A stretch of DNA of 64,000 bases from UBA9676 sp963837105 (GCA_963837105.1 CAWIMG010000026.1:264759-328758); one strand, 5' to 3'; counted from the first letter of the stretch, positions 16,750 through 25,966 are shown. Notes: generated by a model not told the origin, from the letters alone. Translations and numbers: made by a program.

Positions 16750-18199
16750 ATGAGCCGGGCAGCGGACGAGAGCGGCCCGGTCGCGGCCGCGGGGGCCGAA
16801 CTGGCCGCCCGGCTGGCCTCGTTCCTCCGGCAGCACCGCCTGCCCGGCGCGGTGGCCGGGGTTGTCTGCGGCGATGAGATGGCCTGGTCGGCTGGTGCCG
16901 GGCTGGCCGATGTGGCTGCCCGGCGGGGCTCCGACCCGGACCTGCTGTACGGGCATCGCGTCGATCACCAAGACATTCACCGGCACCGCCGTTATGCAGC
17001 TCCGGGACGCGGGCCGGCTCGACCTGGACGATCCCGCCGTGGCCTGGCTGCCCGAACTGCGCTCCATGGCCAGCCCGTTCGGGCCGGTCGAGGGGGTGAC
17101 GATCCGGCGGATGCTGTCGCATGAGTCCGGGCTTCCCGCCGAGCCGCCGGGCACGGACTGGGTCATCCCGGCCTATCAGGGCGAGCCGGAGCGGACACTC
17201 CAGCGCGCCGGTGAGATCGCCGTCAAGCTCCCGCCGCATGCCCGGCACACGTACTCCGACCTTGCCTATCAACTGCTTGGCGAGATTGTCACCCGGGTGA
17301 GTGGCGTGCCCTACCCGGAGTATGTGCGGGAGGCGATCCTCGGCCCGCTCGGCATGACCGCGACCGGCTTCCCGCCACTGGCGGCCGGACTGGCGGCGAG
17401 GCGTGCGACCGGATATGGCTGGCGTGCCCTATCCGACACCCTGGATCCAGCCCCGGCCATGCCACCGGTGTGGGCCGAAGGCGGCCTGTGGTCGTGCCTG
17501 TCGGACCTGGCCACCTGGGTCCGCTTCCAGCTCGGCGCCTACCGGGACGCCGCGGCGGACGCGGCGGCGGACTTGGCCGGCGGGTCACTGCGCGAGATGC
17601 ACCGGCCGCGCTACCTCGCCGACGACCAGTGGACCCAGGCATAGGGCATCTCCTGGTGCGCAACCCGGCAGGAGGGAACCACCTGGATCGGGCATTCCGG
17701 TGGCATCCCGGGATTCACCTCGACCATCTGTTTCGACCCCATCGGCCAGGTGGGGGCCATCGTGCTCATCAACGGGACCAGCGGCAGCGTGACGCTCGGC
17801 ATCGACCTGGCGGCGGCCGTCCGCCGCCTGGTCATGGCTCAGCCGCCCGCGATCACGGCACCCGAGCCGGTGCCAGCGGGCTACCAGCCGCTGCTCGGCA
17901 TCTACGCCCGGCCGGACCTGGGCGGCTGGCTGATCCTGCTGGAATGGCGGGATGGCAGGCTGACCGTCACGACCCCGGAGTCGCCCGACTGGCAGCTGAT
18001 TCTCCTGCCGTCCGGAGATCCGGATCTGTTCACGGTCGCACCCGAATGCGACCTGCCAGGGGCTGAGGTGATCTTCCGGCGCCTCGCCGACGGCCGGGTC
18101 GCTTCGGTGCTGCTGGCCGAGTCCACCTGGGAGCGGCTGGGCCAGGTCGCCGAAGCAAACGGTTCACGGGCACTAAACAAGGTTGAACACGCAGATTAA
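16750..18199 (+). pseudogene. Serine beta-lactamase-fold hydrolase (class C / esterase type), frameshift plus amber codon
   Basis: The N-terminus starts at the ATG at 16750 (MSRAADESGPVAAAGAELAA) in one frame. Near 16950 the homology moves to another frame that carries the SxxK motif as GIASITKTF, then LSHESGLPAEPPG and the YxN-region equivalent TYSDLAYQLLGEI. An in-frame TAG at 17642-17644 then interrupts TQA-stop-GISWCATRQ. The same frame continues with the third motif HSGG (WIGHSGGIPGF) and a C-terminal domain to 18199. One frameshift and one C-to-T type stop make it a recent pseudogene, unless assembly errors are involved. Confidence 0.8.
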
Positions 18200-18238
18200 C
18201 AGCGGCTGCCGCTGGCCGTCCGCAGGCGGCCACCGCCA

Positions 18239-18706
18239 TCAGGCCAGCCAGACCAGGGTGGTGACTCTGGCGCGGATCGCGCGGGCTGCTCGCCGGTAAC
18301 GCAGGCGCCTGATCCGGCTCCGGTCCGGGCCGAAGACCAGCAGCCCGGCATCTTCCTCGGCGACAACCTCCACCATCGCCTGCACCGGGCGGAAGCTCTT
18401 CACCCGCAGCCTGGCCACGGTAACCCCGAGGGAAAGGGCGAGCCGCACCGGTTCGGCCAGAGACTCAGCCATCTCCGGGGTGTAGGGCAGGTCGTCGTAG
18501 CCCATCATCGCCGACAGCGGCAGTGGCTCCTGCTCGACGAAGTTGGCCACGATCAGGCGCTGCCCCAGTTCCACCGCCGAGTCTACTGCGAACACCACGG
18601 CGTTGGGGTCGAACGGGACGTCCAGCGTCGCCAGCATGACCGGGCGTCCCCGCGCGCGGACCGGTCCCGGCGTGGCCGACGGGCGCTGCTGCTGCAACAG
18701 GGGCAT
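18239..18706 (-). CDS. Universal stress protein (UspA)-like domain protein
   Basis: This 155-residue protein has a UspA-like alternation: VMLATLDVPFDPNAVVFAVDSAVELGQRLIVANFVE, then a C-terminal strand-helix LLVFGPDRSRIRRLRYRRAARAIR, ending VTTLVWLA. The ATP-binding GxxG-9-G motif is replaced by GPDRSRIRRLRYRRA, so nucleotide binding is doubtful. It begins 6 bases after the stop of the zinc-ribbon membrane protein, so the two form an operon. Confidence 0.7.
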   Translation of the reverse strand: MPLLQQQRPSATPGPVRARGRPVMLATLDVPFDPNAVVFAVDSAVELGQRLIVANFVEQEPLPLSAMMGYDDLPYTPEMAESLAEPVRLALSLGVTVARLRVKSFRPVQAMVEVVAEEDAGLLVFGPDRSRIRRLRYRRAARAIRARVTTLVWLA

Positions 18707-18712
18707 GTCAGC

Positions 18713-19066
18713 TCACTCTGGCCGGAGCTTCCACTTTTGCAGGCTTCTGGCCTGCTCCCGCACCCGGCGGCGCCACCGGGGCATGTAGAAGATGAACCAG
18801 AAACCCATCAGCAGCGGGACCAGAATCATGATCCGGGCGCCGACGAGGGGGATCAGGGCCACGACCGGCACCACCAGCGCCAGCGCCACAAAGATCACGT
18901 TGATCCGGAGCCTGCGCATGTCCCGCATCATCCCCCAGTACTCCTGCGCCGGGATCTGAGCGGTGTTCCAGGCGCGGCGGCACTTGCCGCACACCCAGCG
19001 CTCGCCGTAGGCGACGTAGCCTACCTCGCCGCAGTCGCAGCGGACGGTGATCAGGGCGCCCCGCAT
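18713..19066 (-). CDS. Zinc-ribbon plus two-span membrane protein
   Basis: This 117-residue protein opens with a zinc ribbon (VRCDCGEVGYVAYGERWVCGKCRRAWN: CxC then CxxC). Two hydrophobic spans follow (INVIFVALALVVPVVALIPL and IMILVPLLMGFWFIFYM) and then a basic tail. It looks like a membrane-anchored zinc finger of unknown function. It leads a two-gene operon with the UspA-like gene and is divergent from the permease at 19218. Confidence 0.75.
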   Translation of the reverse strand: MRGALITVRCDCGEVGYVAYGERWVCGKCRRAWNTAQIPAQEYWGMMRDMRRLRINVIFVALALVVPVVALIPLVGARIMILVPLLMGFWFIFYMPRWRRRVREQARSLQKWKLRPE

Positions 19067-19184
19067 GCTCGCATCCTAGGTGCTCGCCAGGGGTGTGACC
19101 AGGCCCGCGCTGGTGCTGGGGCAGTGTAAAGAAGGTGCCGAGAATCCGTGACAAATATAGACATCCGGAGCCATCCATGCTAAA

Positions 19185-19205
19185 CAACGTTCACCTGCGG
19201 TAAAC
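19185..19205 (+). promoter_or_regulatory. Motif CAACGT-N8-GGTAAAC upstream of the permease
   Basis: CAACGT (19185-19190), 8 bases, then GGTAAAC (19199-19205) lies 12 bases before the permease ATG. All 13 fixed bases recur in the same orientation relative to the dehydrogenase-fold gene (27412-27432). It is probably an operator for a shared regulator. Confidence 0.5.
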
Positions 19206-19217
19206 GGAGGTGCCCTG

Positions 19218-20693
19218 ATGGCTGAGGCGTATGTTGAAGAGCGGCACCTGCTGAAGTCCCTCCGGTGGTGGGACGGGTTCGTCATCGCCCTGTGCAACCC
19301 GGGCTTTTTGATCGCGTCGCTCGGGGCCTCCATGGACGTGCTGGGCACCTGGGGAGCGGTGCTCCTCTGGGGGATCTCGGCCTGCGTCGGCATGATGCAG
19401 ACCTGGATCTACGCCGAGACCGCGTCCATGTTCCCTGACAAGCCGGGGGGCATCTCGCTCTACGCGCACGAGGGCTGGCGCGGGCGGTTCTCGCTGGCCG
19501 GCCCCATCGGGGCGTTCGGGTACTGGATCGGCTGGTCCGTCGTGCTGGCGATCTTCGGCGTGGTGATCGGCGGCCTCATCCAGGCGCAGTGGTTCCCGAA
19601 CTCGACCTGGACGGTGTTCGACGGCGCGGTGCATCTGGGCCTGCCGCAGTTCATCGCGGTCGGCTGCATTGTGGCGGTCTGGCTGCTCAACGTCTTCGGC
19701 ATCCGCCCGGCGGTGTGGATCTCCTACATCACCGGGGCCGGGCTCCTGGTCACGCTCGCCATCTTCATGTTCGTGCCGTACTTCACGGGGGACTGGCACA
19801 GCTCCAACATGACCTGGTCCCTGCATGGCTGGACCGGCTTCAAGACCGCGATGGTCTGGCTGTTCCTGATGGGATGGTCAATTTACGCCGCTGAGATATG
19901 CGCGACGTTCGCCCCTGAATACCACAACACCAGGCGGGACACGACGATCGCACTGCGGTCGGCCGGGGTGTTCACGCTGATGGTGGCCCTGCTGTTCCCG
20001 CTCGGGGTGGGCGGGGTCACCGGCGCCCCACCGCCGAGCCAGGCGGCGGGCGAGTTCTACGTACCCGCCCTCACCAAGCTCGTGGGCAGCGGCGCGGCTC
20101 AGGTCGTCATCGTGCTGCTTATCGGCAGCCTGTTCCTGTCGATGATCTCTTCGACCGCCGACGGGTCGCGGGCTCTGTACGGGATCGCGCGTGATGACAT
20201 GACGGTGAAGCAGCTGTATCACCTGAACCGCTGGCACGTGCCGGCCCGGGCTATGACCGTCGACCTGGTTGTGAACGTGGCGCTGGTGCTGTTCGTCCCG
20301 AGCATCATCGCGATCCTTTACTTGAGCAACATTGGCTACATCCTGGCGCACGTGCTGGCGCTGTCCGGGTTCCTGCTCTTGCGGAAGGACCGGCCGAACT
20401 GGCCGAGACCCATCAAGGTGGGCCCCATCTGGCTCGGCATCGCCGCGGTGCTCGTCGTGTACAACATCATCCTCATCGGCTTCGGCGTGACCAACCCCGC
20501 GCTCACCGGCTACGGGACCTTCGCCGACATGTGGATCGGCGTTGGTGTGCTCGTCGGCTCCGTGGTGCTGTTCTTCTACCGGCGGCTGGTCCAGGACAAG
20601 GCGAAGGTCACGTTCCGCGAGGAAGTGCCGACCGAGCCGACTCCCGAGCAGATGGCGCTGCTGCGCGAAGAGGCCGCGGTCCCGGTTGACTGA
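19218..20693 (+). CDS. APC-superfamily amino acid/amine permease
   Basis: This 491-residue protein has about 12 hydrophobic spans. It has the APC features: an N-terminal unwound helix near IALCNPGFLIASLG, PDKPGGISLYAHEG, and GWSIYAAEICATFAPEYHNTRRD in the middle. CGGAGG lies 8 bases upstream of the ATG. It stands at the edge of the methylated-amine block, so import of sarcosine, N-methyl amino acids or a related amine is likely but not shown. It shares a promoter motif with the dehydrogenase-fold gene. It ends 2 bases from the convergent FAD oxidoreductase. Confidence 0.87.
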   Translation: MAEAYVEERHLLKSLRWWDGFVIALCNPGFLIASLGASMDVLGTWGAVLLWGISACVGMMQTWIYAETASMFPDKPGGISLYAHEGWRGRFSLAGPIGAFGYWIGWSVVLAIFGVVIGGLIQAQWFPNSTWTVFDGAVHLGLPQFIAVGCIVAVWLLNVFGIRPAVWISYITGAGLLVTLAIFMFVPYFTGDWHSSNMTWSLHGWTGFKTAMVWLFLMGWSIYAAEICATFAPEYHNTRRDTTIALRSAGVFTLMVALLFPLGVGGVTGAPPPSQAAGEFYVPALTKLVGSGAAQVVIVLLIGSLFLSMISSTADGSRALYGIARDDMTVKQLYHLNRWHVPARAMTVDLVVNVALVLFVPSIIAILYLSNIGYILAHVLALSGFLLLRKDRPNWPRPIKVGPIWLGIAAVLVVYNIILIGFGVTNPALTGYGTFADMWIGVGVLVGSVVLFFYRRLVQDKAKVTFREEVPTEPTPEQMALLREEAAVPVD

Positions 20694-20695
20694 CG

Positions 20696-22030
20696 TCAGC
20701 TCCAGGGGAACGGCGAGTTGCTGGTCGGGTGCAGCTCGCCGGTGCGGTAGCGGCCGAACCGGAACGGCGCCAGCAGTGCTTGCGGCTCCCCCAGCAGTTC
20801 CCTGGCCACCAGCTCCCCGACGCCGATCATCTTGTACCCGTGATTGGAGTCGGCGACGACGTAGGCGTTCTGGCAGAACACGTCGAAGACCGGGAAGCTG
20901 TCCGGCGTGAACGCGCCGATCCCGCCAGTGGGCTCATGCCGGTAGAGATGACCCTTGCCCTGGAAACGCCCATGGCAGTGCGCCAGGGCTGAGGTCCACA
21001 TCCGGGCGAAGCCATCGGTCACCGTGTACTCGGGGCTCTCCGGGCCGTACGGGTTGACGGCGACGTCCGCGGCGGGCCTGGCCACGACGTAGGGCGCGGT
21101 GCCGCCCTGGACCCCGCCGAAATAGGCGTCCGGCTTGTAGTAGATCCCCCACAGCTGGTCCGTGATCAGGTCACCGGTGCGGTCGTCGTAGAGCGGGGCG
21201 TCCGAGTCAACGTGCAGGACCGGCGGGAAGGCACCCTGGTTGGTGGTGAACTCCCTGGGGTCCACCGCCAGCGTTCCCTCCTGCAGTGCCCAGTACGTCC
21301 ACATTGGCCGGTCCGGGTGAACGGCGCCGCCGGGTGTGGTCACGGTGATGCTGGCGGGCAGATCCAGCATGGCCCACAGATCACGGATCCACGGGCCGAC
21401 GGCGATCACCAGCTGCTCACAGCCGATCGTGCCCTGATCTGTCTCCACCGAGGTCACCGCGCCACCGCTGGTGCGAATCCCGGTAACGGTGACCCAGGAC
21501 TGGATCCGCACCCCCTCGGCTTCGGCCTTGGCTGCCAGGCCATGCAGCGAGCGCCCGTTGTTGGCATAACCGCCCCGCTGCTCGTGCAGGATCGCGGTGA
21601 TGCCGGGCGCCCGCCAGTCATCGAACAGCGCGCGCATGTATTCCCGGCAGTTCCGCTCCCCCTCGGTGAGCACCGACGGGTAGCCGATCGCCTGCTGCTC
21701 AGCGAAGATCTTCGCGACGTCCTTGTGCATCGCCTCCGGGGCGATCTGCAGATAGCCGACCGGGTGGTAGGCGAACGCCTCCGGATCCGACTCCCACACG
21801 GCGACCGAGTGCGCCATGAGCTCGCGCATCGCGGGCTGGAAGTAGTTGTTGCGGATGACCCCGCAGGCGATGCCGGAGGCTCCGGCGCCCACGCCGCGCT
21901 TGTCCAGGACAAGGACGTCCCCACCGCCGCCGAGACCACGGCGGCGGAGCTCGGCCGCGAGATGCCAGGCGGTGGAGAGCCCGTGGATGCCCGCGCCAAC
22001 GATCACGTACCTGCTGTGATCGGGAATCAT
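20696..22030 (-). CDS. SoxB/DAO-family FAD-dependent amine oxidoreductase
   Basis: This 444-residue flavoprotein has the N-terminal FAD motif YVIVGAGIHGLSTAWHLA and the DAO-family GIACGVIRNNYFQPAMRELM segment. The C-terminus is FPVFDVFCQNAYVVADSNHGYKMIGVGELVARELLG. Relatives oxidise sarcosine, dimethylglycine or other N-methyl amines. The ATG at 22030 is preferred because GGGGAAGG lies 8 bases upstream; a start at 22048 is possible. It is divergent from the IclR gene, and a perfect operator sits between them. The substrate is probably an N-methylated amine. Confidence 0.85.
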   Translation of the reverse strand: MIPDHSRYVIVGAGIHGLSTAWHLAAELRRRGLGGGGDVLVLDKRGVGAGASGIACGVIRNNYFQPAMRELMAHSVAVWESDPEAFAYHPVGYLQIAPEAMHKDVAKIFAEQQAIGYPSVLTEGERNCREYMRALFDDWRAPGITAILHEQRGGYANNGRSLHGLAAKAEAEGVRIQSWVTVTGIRTSGGAVTSVETDQGTIGCEQLVIAVGPWIRDLWAMLDLPASITVTTPGGAVHPDRPMWTYWALQEGTLAVDPREFTTNQGAFPPVLHVDSDAPLYDDRTGDLITDQLWGIYYKPDAYFGGVQGGTAPYVVARPAADVAVNPYGPESPEYTVTDGFARMWTSALAHCHGRFQGKGHLYRHEPTGGIGAFTPDSFPVFDVFCQNAYVVADSNHGYKMIGVGELVARELLGEPQALLAPFRFGRYRTGELHPTSNSPFPWS

Positions 22031-22065
22031 CGCGTCCGCCTTCCCCATCGCCGGCCGGCGTGTAT

Positions 22066-22084
22066 TATTGCCCTATCGGCAATA
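22066..22084. promoter_or_regulatory. Operator TATTGCC-N5-GGCAATA, probably for the IclR regulator
   Basis: A perfect 7-5-7 inverted repeat lies between the divergent oxidoreductase and IclR genes. Similar copies with the same 5-base spacing occur upstream of the flavin reductase. Its place fits autoregulation and control of the oxidoreductase. Confidence 0.65.
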
Positions 22085-22111
22085 GAATTTCCATTCTTCT
22101 AGGATCATATC

Positions 22112-22864
22112 GTGGCCAGGACCGGACAGCCAGCCACCCGCCAGGTCGCCGCCGTCCAGCGGGCGATCGCCGTCCTCGATGAGCTCGCCGGCGCCCGGGC
22201 AGAGCTGGGCACCAACGAGATCGCCCGGCGGACCGGCATCAACGTGAGCACGATCTCGCGGATCCTGGCCACCCTCACCAGCGGCGGCCTGGTCGAGCAC
22301 GTCGCCGCCACTGGGCGCTACCAGCTAGGTATCGGGGTCATCCGGCTGGCGAGCGCCGCCGCCGAACGGCTCGACATCCGCTCCCTGGCCCACCCGCACC
22401 TGGCGGACCTCGCCAGCCGTACCCAGGAGACAGCCACGGTGTCGATACCGGGCGGGCACGAGGCGATCACCCTGGACTATGTCCAGAGCCCCTTGTCGGT
22501 GCGCAGCGTCGCCGAGGTGGGCCGGGCCAGCGCAGCGCACGCGACCGCGGTGGGCAAGGTCTTCCTGGCCCACGGCGGCTTCATCCCGGACGGGCCGCTG
22601 CCGGCCTTTACCGAGCGCACCATCGTGGATCACGATGTCCTGCGGGCAGACGTGGCCCTGGTCCGTGAGCGGGGCTGGGGCCAGGCACTCGGTGAGCGCG
22701 AGGAGGACCTCAACGCGGTCGCCGTGCCGGTGCTGGATCCATCGGGGCGGCTGGCGGCGATCCTGGGCGTCCAGGGCCCGGCGGTCCGCTTCAGCCCGCG
22801 GGTCATGCGCAGCGCCGTGGAGCTGCTGATGGAGCGGGCCGCCCGGATCTCCGCCGCCCTGTGA
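22112..22864 (+). CDS. IclR-family transcriptional regulator
   Basis: This 250-residue protein has an N-terminal winged helix-turn-helix (AVQRAIAVLDELAGARAELGTNEIARRTGINVSTISRILATL) and a C-terminal IclR effector domain (about 75-250). The effector domain includes SAAHATAVGKVFLAHGG and the late LNAVAVPVLDPSGRLAAILGVQGPAVRF. Such proteins bind a small metabolite and act as repressors or activators. The GTG is chosen at the start of the typical N-terminus. Three similar operators flank it, covering its own promoter, the oxidoreductase and the flavin reductase. Confidence 0.92.
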   Translation: MARTGQPATRQVAAVQRAIAVLDELAGARAELGTNEIARRTGINVSTISRILATLTSGGLVEHVAATGRYQLGIGVIRLASAAAERLDIRSLAHPHLADLASRTQETATVSIPGGHEAITLDYVQSPLSVRSVAEVGRASAAHATAVGKVFLAHGGFIPDGPLPAFTERTIVDHDVLRADVALVRERGWGQALGEREEDLNAVAVPVLDPSGRLAAILGVQGPAVRFSPRVMRSAVELLMERAARISAAL

Positions 22865-22910
22865 GGTACCCAGTCAGCTGCCCCCAGGCCGCGATGGGCG
22901 AGGGCTCGTC

Positions 22911-22929
22911 TATTGCCACTACGGCGACA
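22911..22929. promoter_or_regulatory. Second operator copy TATTGCC-N5-GGCGACA
   Basis: The left arm is identical to that of the operator at 22066 and the spacing is the same. The right arm has two changes. It lies about 105 bases upstream of the flavin reductase start. Confidence 0.45.
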
Positions 22930-22987
22930 GTATTGCAGAACCACGACTTCCTCGGTGGGATGCTGGCACCTACACTGGGAGACGACC

Positions 22988-23014
22988 GGCAACCATGTTG
23001 CCGTGAGGGCAATT
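22988..23014. promoter_or_regulatory. Third operator: overlapping palindromes upstream of the flavin reductase
   Basis: TGTTGCC-N5-GGCAATT (22996-23014) keeps the 7-5-7 layout of the IclR operator. It overlaps a second inverted repeat CGGCAAC-CAT-GTTGCCG (22988-23004). The element ends 19 bases before the flavin reductase ATG, a place suited to repression. Confidence 0.5.
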
Positions 23015-23033
23015 CCGTGTCTCTGGAGAGGCT

Positions 23034-23552
23034 ATGGCCGGACCTTCCCGGCTGCGCGCCGGACAGCTCGACAGCTGGGACTTCAAGCAGGCCGTCGGTG
23101 TCTTCACGACCGGCGTCACCGTGGTGACGAGCTGCGACACCGAGGGCAGCCGGTTTGGCCTGACCGCGAATTCGTTCGCGTCGGTCTCGCTTGAGCCGCC
23201 GCTGGTGCTCTTCTGTGTCGACCACCGCGCGCCCAGCCTGGAAGGGCTGATCCGCACCGGGCACTTCGCCATCAACGTGCTGGCGTCCGACCAGGAGGAG
23301 ATCGCCAAGCGCTTCGCACGGCCGGCCGCTGACAAGTTCACCGGCCTCGACTGGCGGGTGGGCATCTTCGGCGACCCGCTGCTGGACCGCTGCATCGCGC
23401 ATATCGAGTGCACCCTGGACGTCCGGCATCCCAGCGGAGATCACGACATCGTCATCGGCCGGGTGCACCGGGCCCGGTTCTACGCCGGGGAACCGCTCAT
23501 CTTCCACCGCAGCCGGTTCGGCACGGTCGTGTCGGACTCCGCGACGGGATGA
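23034..23552 (+). CDS. Flavin reductase (HpaC-like) domain protein
   Basis: This 172-residue protein has the flavin-reductase-like split barrel: FKQAVGVFTTGVTVVTSCD, then GLTANSFASVSLEPPLVLFCVD, then FAINVLASDQEEIAKRFA, and a late DHDIVIGRVHRARF. These proteins use NAD(P)H to supply free reduced FMN or FAD to partner oxygenases. GGAGAGG precedes the ATG. The IclR-type operators lie upstream. The possible partner in this block is the dehydrogenase-fold protein at 25967, since no other oxygenase is nearby. Confidence 0.88.
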   Translation: MAGPSRLRAGQLDSWDFKQAVGVFTTGVTVVTSCDTEGSRFGLTANSFASVSLEPPLVLFCVDHRAPSLEGLIRTGHFAINVLASDQEEIAKRFARPAADKFTGLDWRVGIFGDPLLDRCIAHIECTLDVRHPSGDHDIVIGRVHRARFYAGEPLIFHRSRFGTVVSDSATG

Positions 23553-23583
23553 CCGTAGCCACGGCGGTAATGGGAGCCATCCG

Positions 23584-25959
23584 TTACGAACGCGGGCGGG
23601 TCTTGCCCGGATCGTAGAACGGGAACCGGACGACGGCCGCGGGGATCCGCTTACGGTGCCCGTCCAGCTTGCCGACGTTGACCTCGGTGCCGATCTCGGA
23701 GTACTCCACGGCCATCCGGCACAGTGCGATGTTGGTGCGCAGCAGCGGCGACCGGGTGCCACTGGTGATCACGCCGACCTGGGACCGGCCCACATGGACG
23801 CAGTCGCCGTGCGCGGCGGGCTCGTTCCCGGCCAGCTCAAGCCCGACCAGCGTGCGCTGCGGCGAGGCCTTGCGCCGCTCCAGCGCGGCCCGGCCGACGA
23901 AATCGTCCTCCTTGGTCTTCAGCGGGACGGTGAAACCGATGCCGGCCTCGAACGGGTCTACCTGGTCGCTGAACTCATACCCCGCAAAGATCAGGCCGGC
24001 CTCGATCCGCAGGATGTCCAGGGCCTCCAGCCCGAGCGGGATGAGCCCATGCGGCTCCCCTGCCTGCCAGACCGCGTCCCAGAGCGCGGGCGCGTCCGTG
24101 GGATGGCACCACAGCTCATAGCCGAGCTCGCCGGTGTACCCGGTCCGCGAGACGATCACCGGCAGGCCCTCGGGTCCGCCGATGCGCCCGATCGTGAACC
24201 GGAACCAGGTGAGATCCCCGAAGGCCGGCTGGGTCGGCGGGGCCCATACCAGCTCGGCCAGCAGCTCCCGCGACTTCGGGCCCTGCACGGCGATGTTGTG
24301 CAGCTGGTCGGTGGAGTGCTTGATCCACACCTGGTCGAGGCCGAGCCGGCCGGCGAGCTGGCGGAGCCAGGTCCCGTCGTACTCGTCGCCGCCGACGAAA
24401 CGGAACGTGTCCTGGCCAAGCCGGAAGACCGTCGCGTCGTCGAGCATGCCGCCGGTCTCGTTGCACACGGCCGTGTACACCACCTGGCCGGTGGCCAGCT
24501 TCCTGATGTTGCGGGTGACCGCGGCCTGCAGCAGCGCCTCGGCGTCCGGGCCTACCACCTCGAACTTGCGCAGCGGGGAGAGATCCATCACGACCGCACC
24601 CTCGCGGCAGGCCCAGTACTCCTCGACCGCGCCGTGGTTGTCGAACCTCGACGGCAGCCAGTAGCCACGGTACTCGGTGACCTGCCTGGTCAGTTCCGAC
24701 CAGCGGGGGTGGAATCCGGTCTCCTTGGTCAGCTTGGGCTCGCTGTCCGGGGTGACCCGGTGCGCTACCGCCATCGAGAACCTCCGCTCGGCCGGGTAGA
24801 CGCGGACGTGGATGTCGGTCGGGTTCCAGGCGTTGGCCGGATCGATGTCATCCGGGCAGGCGGAAGAGGCGCACACAAGGTCGCTCATGGCCCGCAGCAG
24901 GACGTAGTCGCCGGGCCGTGACCAGGGCTCGTCGAACAGCAACTGGTTCGCGTCGTTGAAGGAGGTGTTGTAGAAGAAGTTCAGCGCCGGCCAGCCGCGG
25001 CGCGGCGCGATGCCGTACCGGACGAGTTCGCCGTTGAAGTTGTCGGTGCAGTTCACATGGCCCGGGTAACCCATGTCCTCGTAGTACTTGGCGTTGCACG
25101 CCAGCGCGAAAGTGTCATGGCGGCCGACCGTGTCCCGCACCACCTCCACCAGCGGGCGCATGTCCTGGTCGTAGAACTTCCCGAACAGCCCCGGCTGGGG
25201 GTAGGCGTTCCCCATCAGGTTGCGGGTGGTGGTCGCGTCCAGGCCGCGCTCGGCTCCCTCGGCCAGCCGCTGGGCGTGGAAGGCGAGGAAGTCGGAGCAC
25301 TGACGGCCCTCAACGTCGATCACCTGCATGTACTGGCCCGCCGCTACCTCATACGACCGCGCGGTGGCGGTGTCCACCCGCACATCGAGCAGCGGGTCGG
25401 CGAGTGGTGGCGGCAGCTGCGGCTCACGGGCCGGCCGTGGCGTCGCCCGCCTGACCTCGATCACCAGGTCCGAGGGCGGGTTGTGCCCAGCCACCGGCAT
25501 CAGCCCGCCCGGCGCGGCCACCACGCAGGTCAGGTGCTGCTGCGCGGTGAACTGCGCCTGCGTGCCCGCGGGCGACCACTCCCCGAACAGCCCCACCGCG
25601 TGCACCTGCGCCGGATCGAGCCCCCTGGCCGCCAGCGGTCCGATGACCGCGGCTTCCGCCTCTGGCGGCCGCCGGCTATCGTGCCCGGGTGGCTGGGGCC
25701 CGGGCCGGGCCAGCGTGCGCAGCACCGTTGCCTCGCTATCGGCCGCTGTCCCGAGCGCCCGGTAGTCTTCCCGGCCGCCGGCGAGCACGGTGAGCTCACC
25801 CCGCTGCCGTCCTTCTGTGTCGGTGACGGTGAGCACGTCGCCCGGGCCGAGCTCGATCGCGGTGATGGCCCCTGGGTGCACCCGGTATCGCTCCAGCCGG
25901 GGGTCCGCGGGCAGCAGCCCGGGCAGGATCAGGCGCGGTCGCGCAGCGGACACCGTCAC
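23584..25959 (-). CDS. Fusion of two DUF1989 domains with a GcvT aminomethyltransferase domain
   Basis: This 791-residue protein has three parts. Residues about 1-165 look like a partial DUF1989 half. About 185-395 is a fuller DUF1989 (urea carboxylase-associated) domain with ALACNAKYYEDMGYPGHVNC and LVCASSACPDDIDPANAWNP. About 400-791 is a GcvT folate-binding aminomethyltransferase with QGPKSRELLAEL, VSRTGYTGELGYELW and EALDILRIEAGLIFAG. GcvT domains pass a methylene or methyl group to tetrahydrofolate. The GTG is 7 bases after the dehydrogenase-fold stop with AGGTG upstream, so the two are co-translated. Function is inferred as C1 transfer from a demethylated substrate. Confidence 0.85.
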   Translation of the reverse strand: MTVSAARPRLILPGLLPADPRLERYRVHPGAITAIELGPGDVLTVTDTEGRQRGELTVLAGGREDYRALGTAADSEATVLRTLARPGPQPPGHDSRRPPEAEAAVIGPLAARGLDPAQVHAVGLFGEWSPAGTQAQFTAQQHLTCVVAAPGGLMPVAGHNPPSDLVIEVRRATPRPAREPQLPPPLADPLLDVRVDTATARSYEVAAGQYMQVIDVEGRQCSDFLAFHAQRLAEGAERGLDATTTRNLMGNAYPQPGLFGKFYDQDMRPLVEVVRDTVGRHDTFALACNAKYYEDMGYPGHVNCTDNFNGELVRYGIAPRRGWPALNFFYNTSFNDANQLLFDEPWSRPGDYVLLRAMSDLVCASSACPDDIDPANAWNPTDIHVRVYPAERRFSMAVAHRVTPDSEPKLTKETGFHPRWSELTRQVTEYRGYWLPSRFDNHGAVEEYWACREGAVVMDLSPLRKFEVVGPDAEALLQAAVTRNIRKLATGQVVYTAVCNETGGMLDDATVFRLGQDTFRFVGGDEYDGTWLRQLAGRLGLDQVWIKHSTDQLHNIAVQGPKSRELLAELVWAPPTQPAFGDLTWFRFTIGRIGGPEGLPVIVSRTGYTGELGYELWCHPTDAPALWDAVWQAGEPHGLIPLGLEALDILRIEAGLIFAGYEFSDQVDPFEAGIGFTVPLKTKEDDFVGRAALERRKASPQRTLVGLELAGNEPAAHGDCVHVGRSQVGVITSGTRSPLLRTNIALCRMAVEYSEIGTEVNVGKLDGHRKRIPAAVVRFPFYDPGKTRPRS

Positions 25960-25966
25960 TGCCGGG

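Noticed and set aside
17642..17644. Programmed read-through or recoding of TAG in the beta-lactamase-fold gene
   Set aside because: The same gene also has a frameshift, so simple decay is the better explanation.
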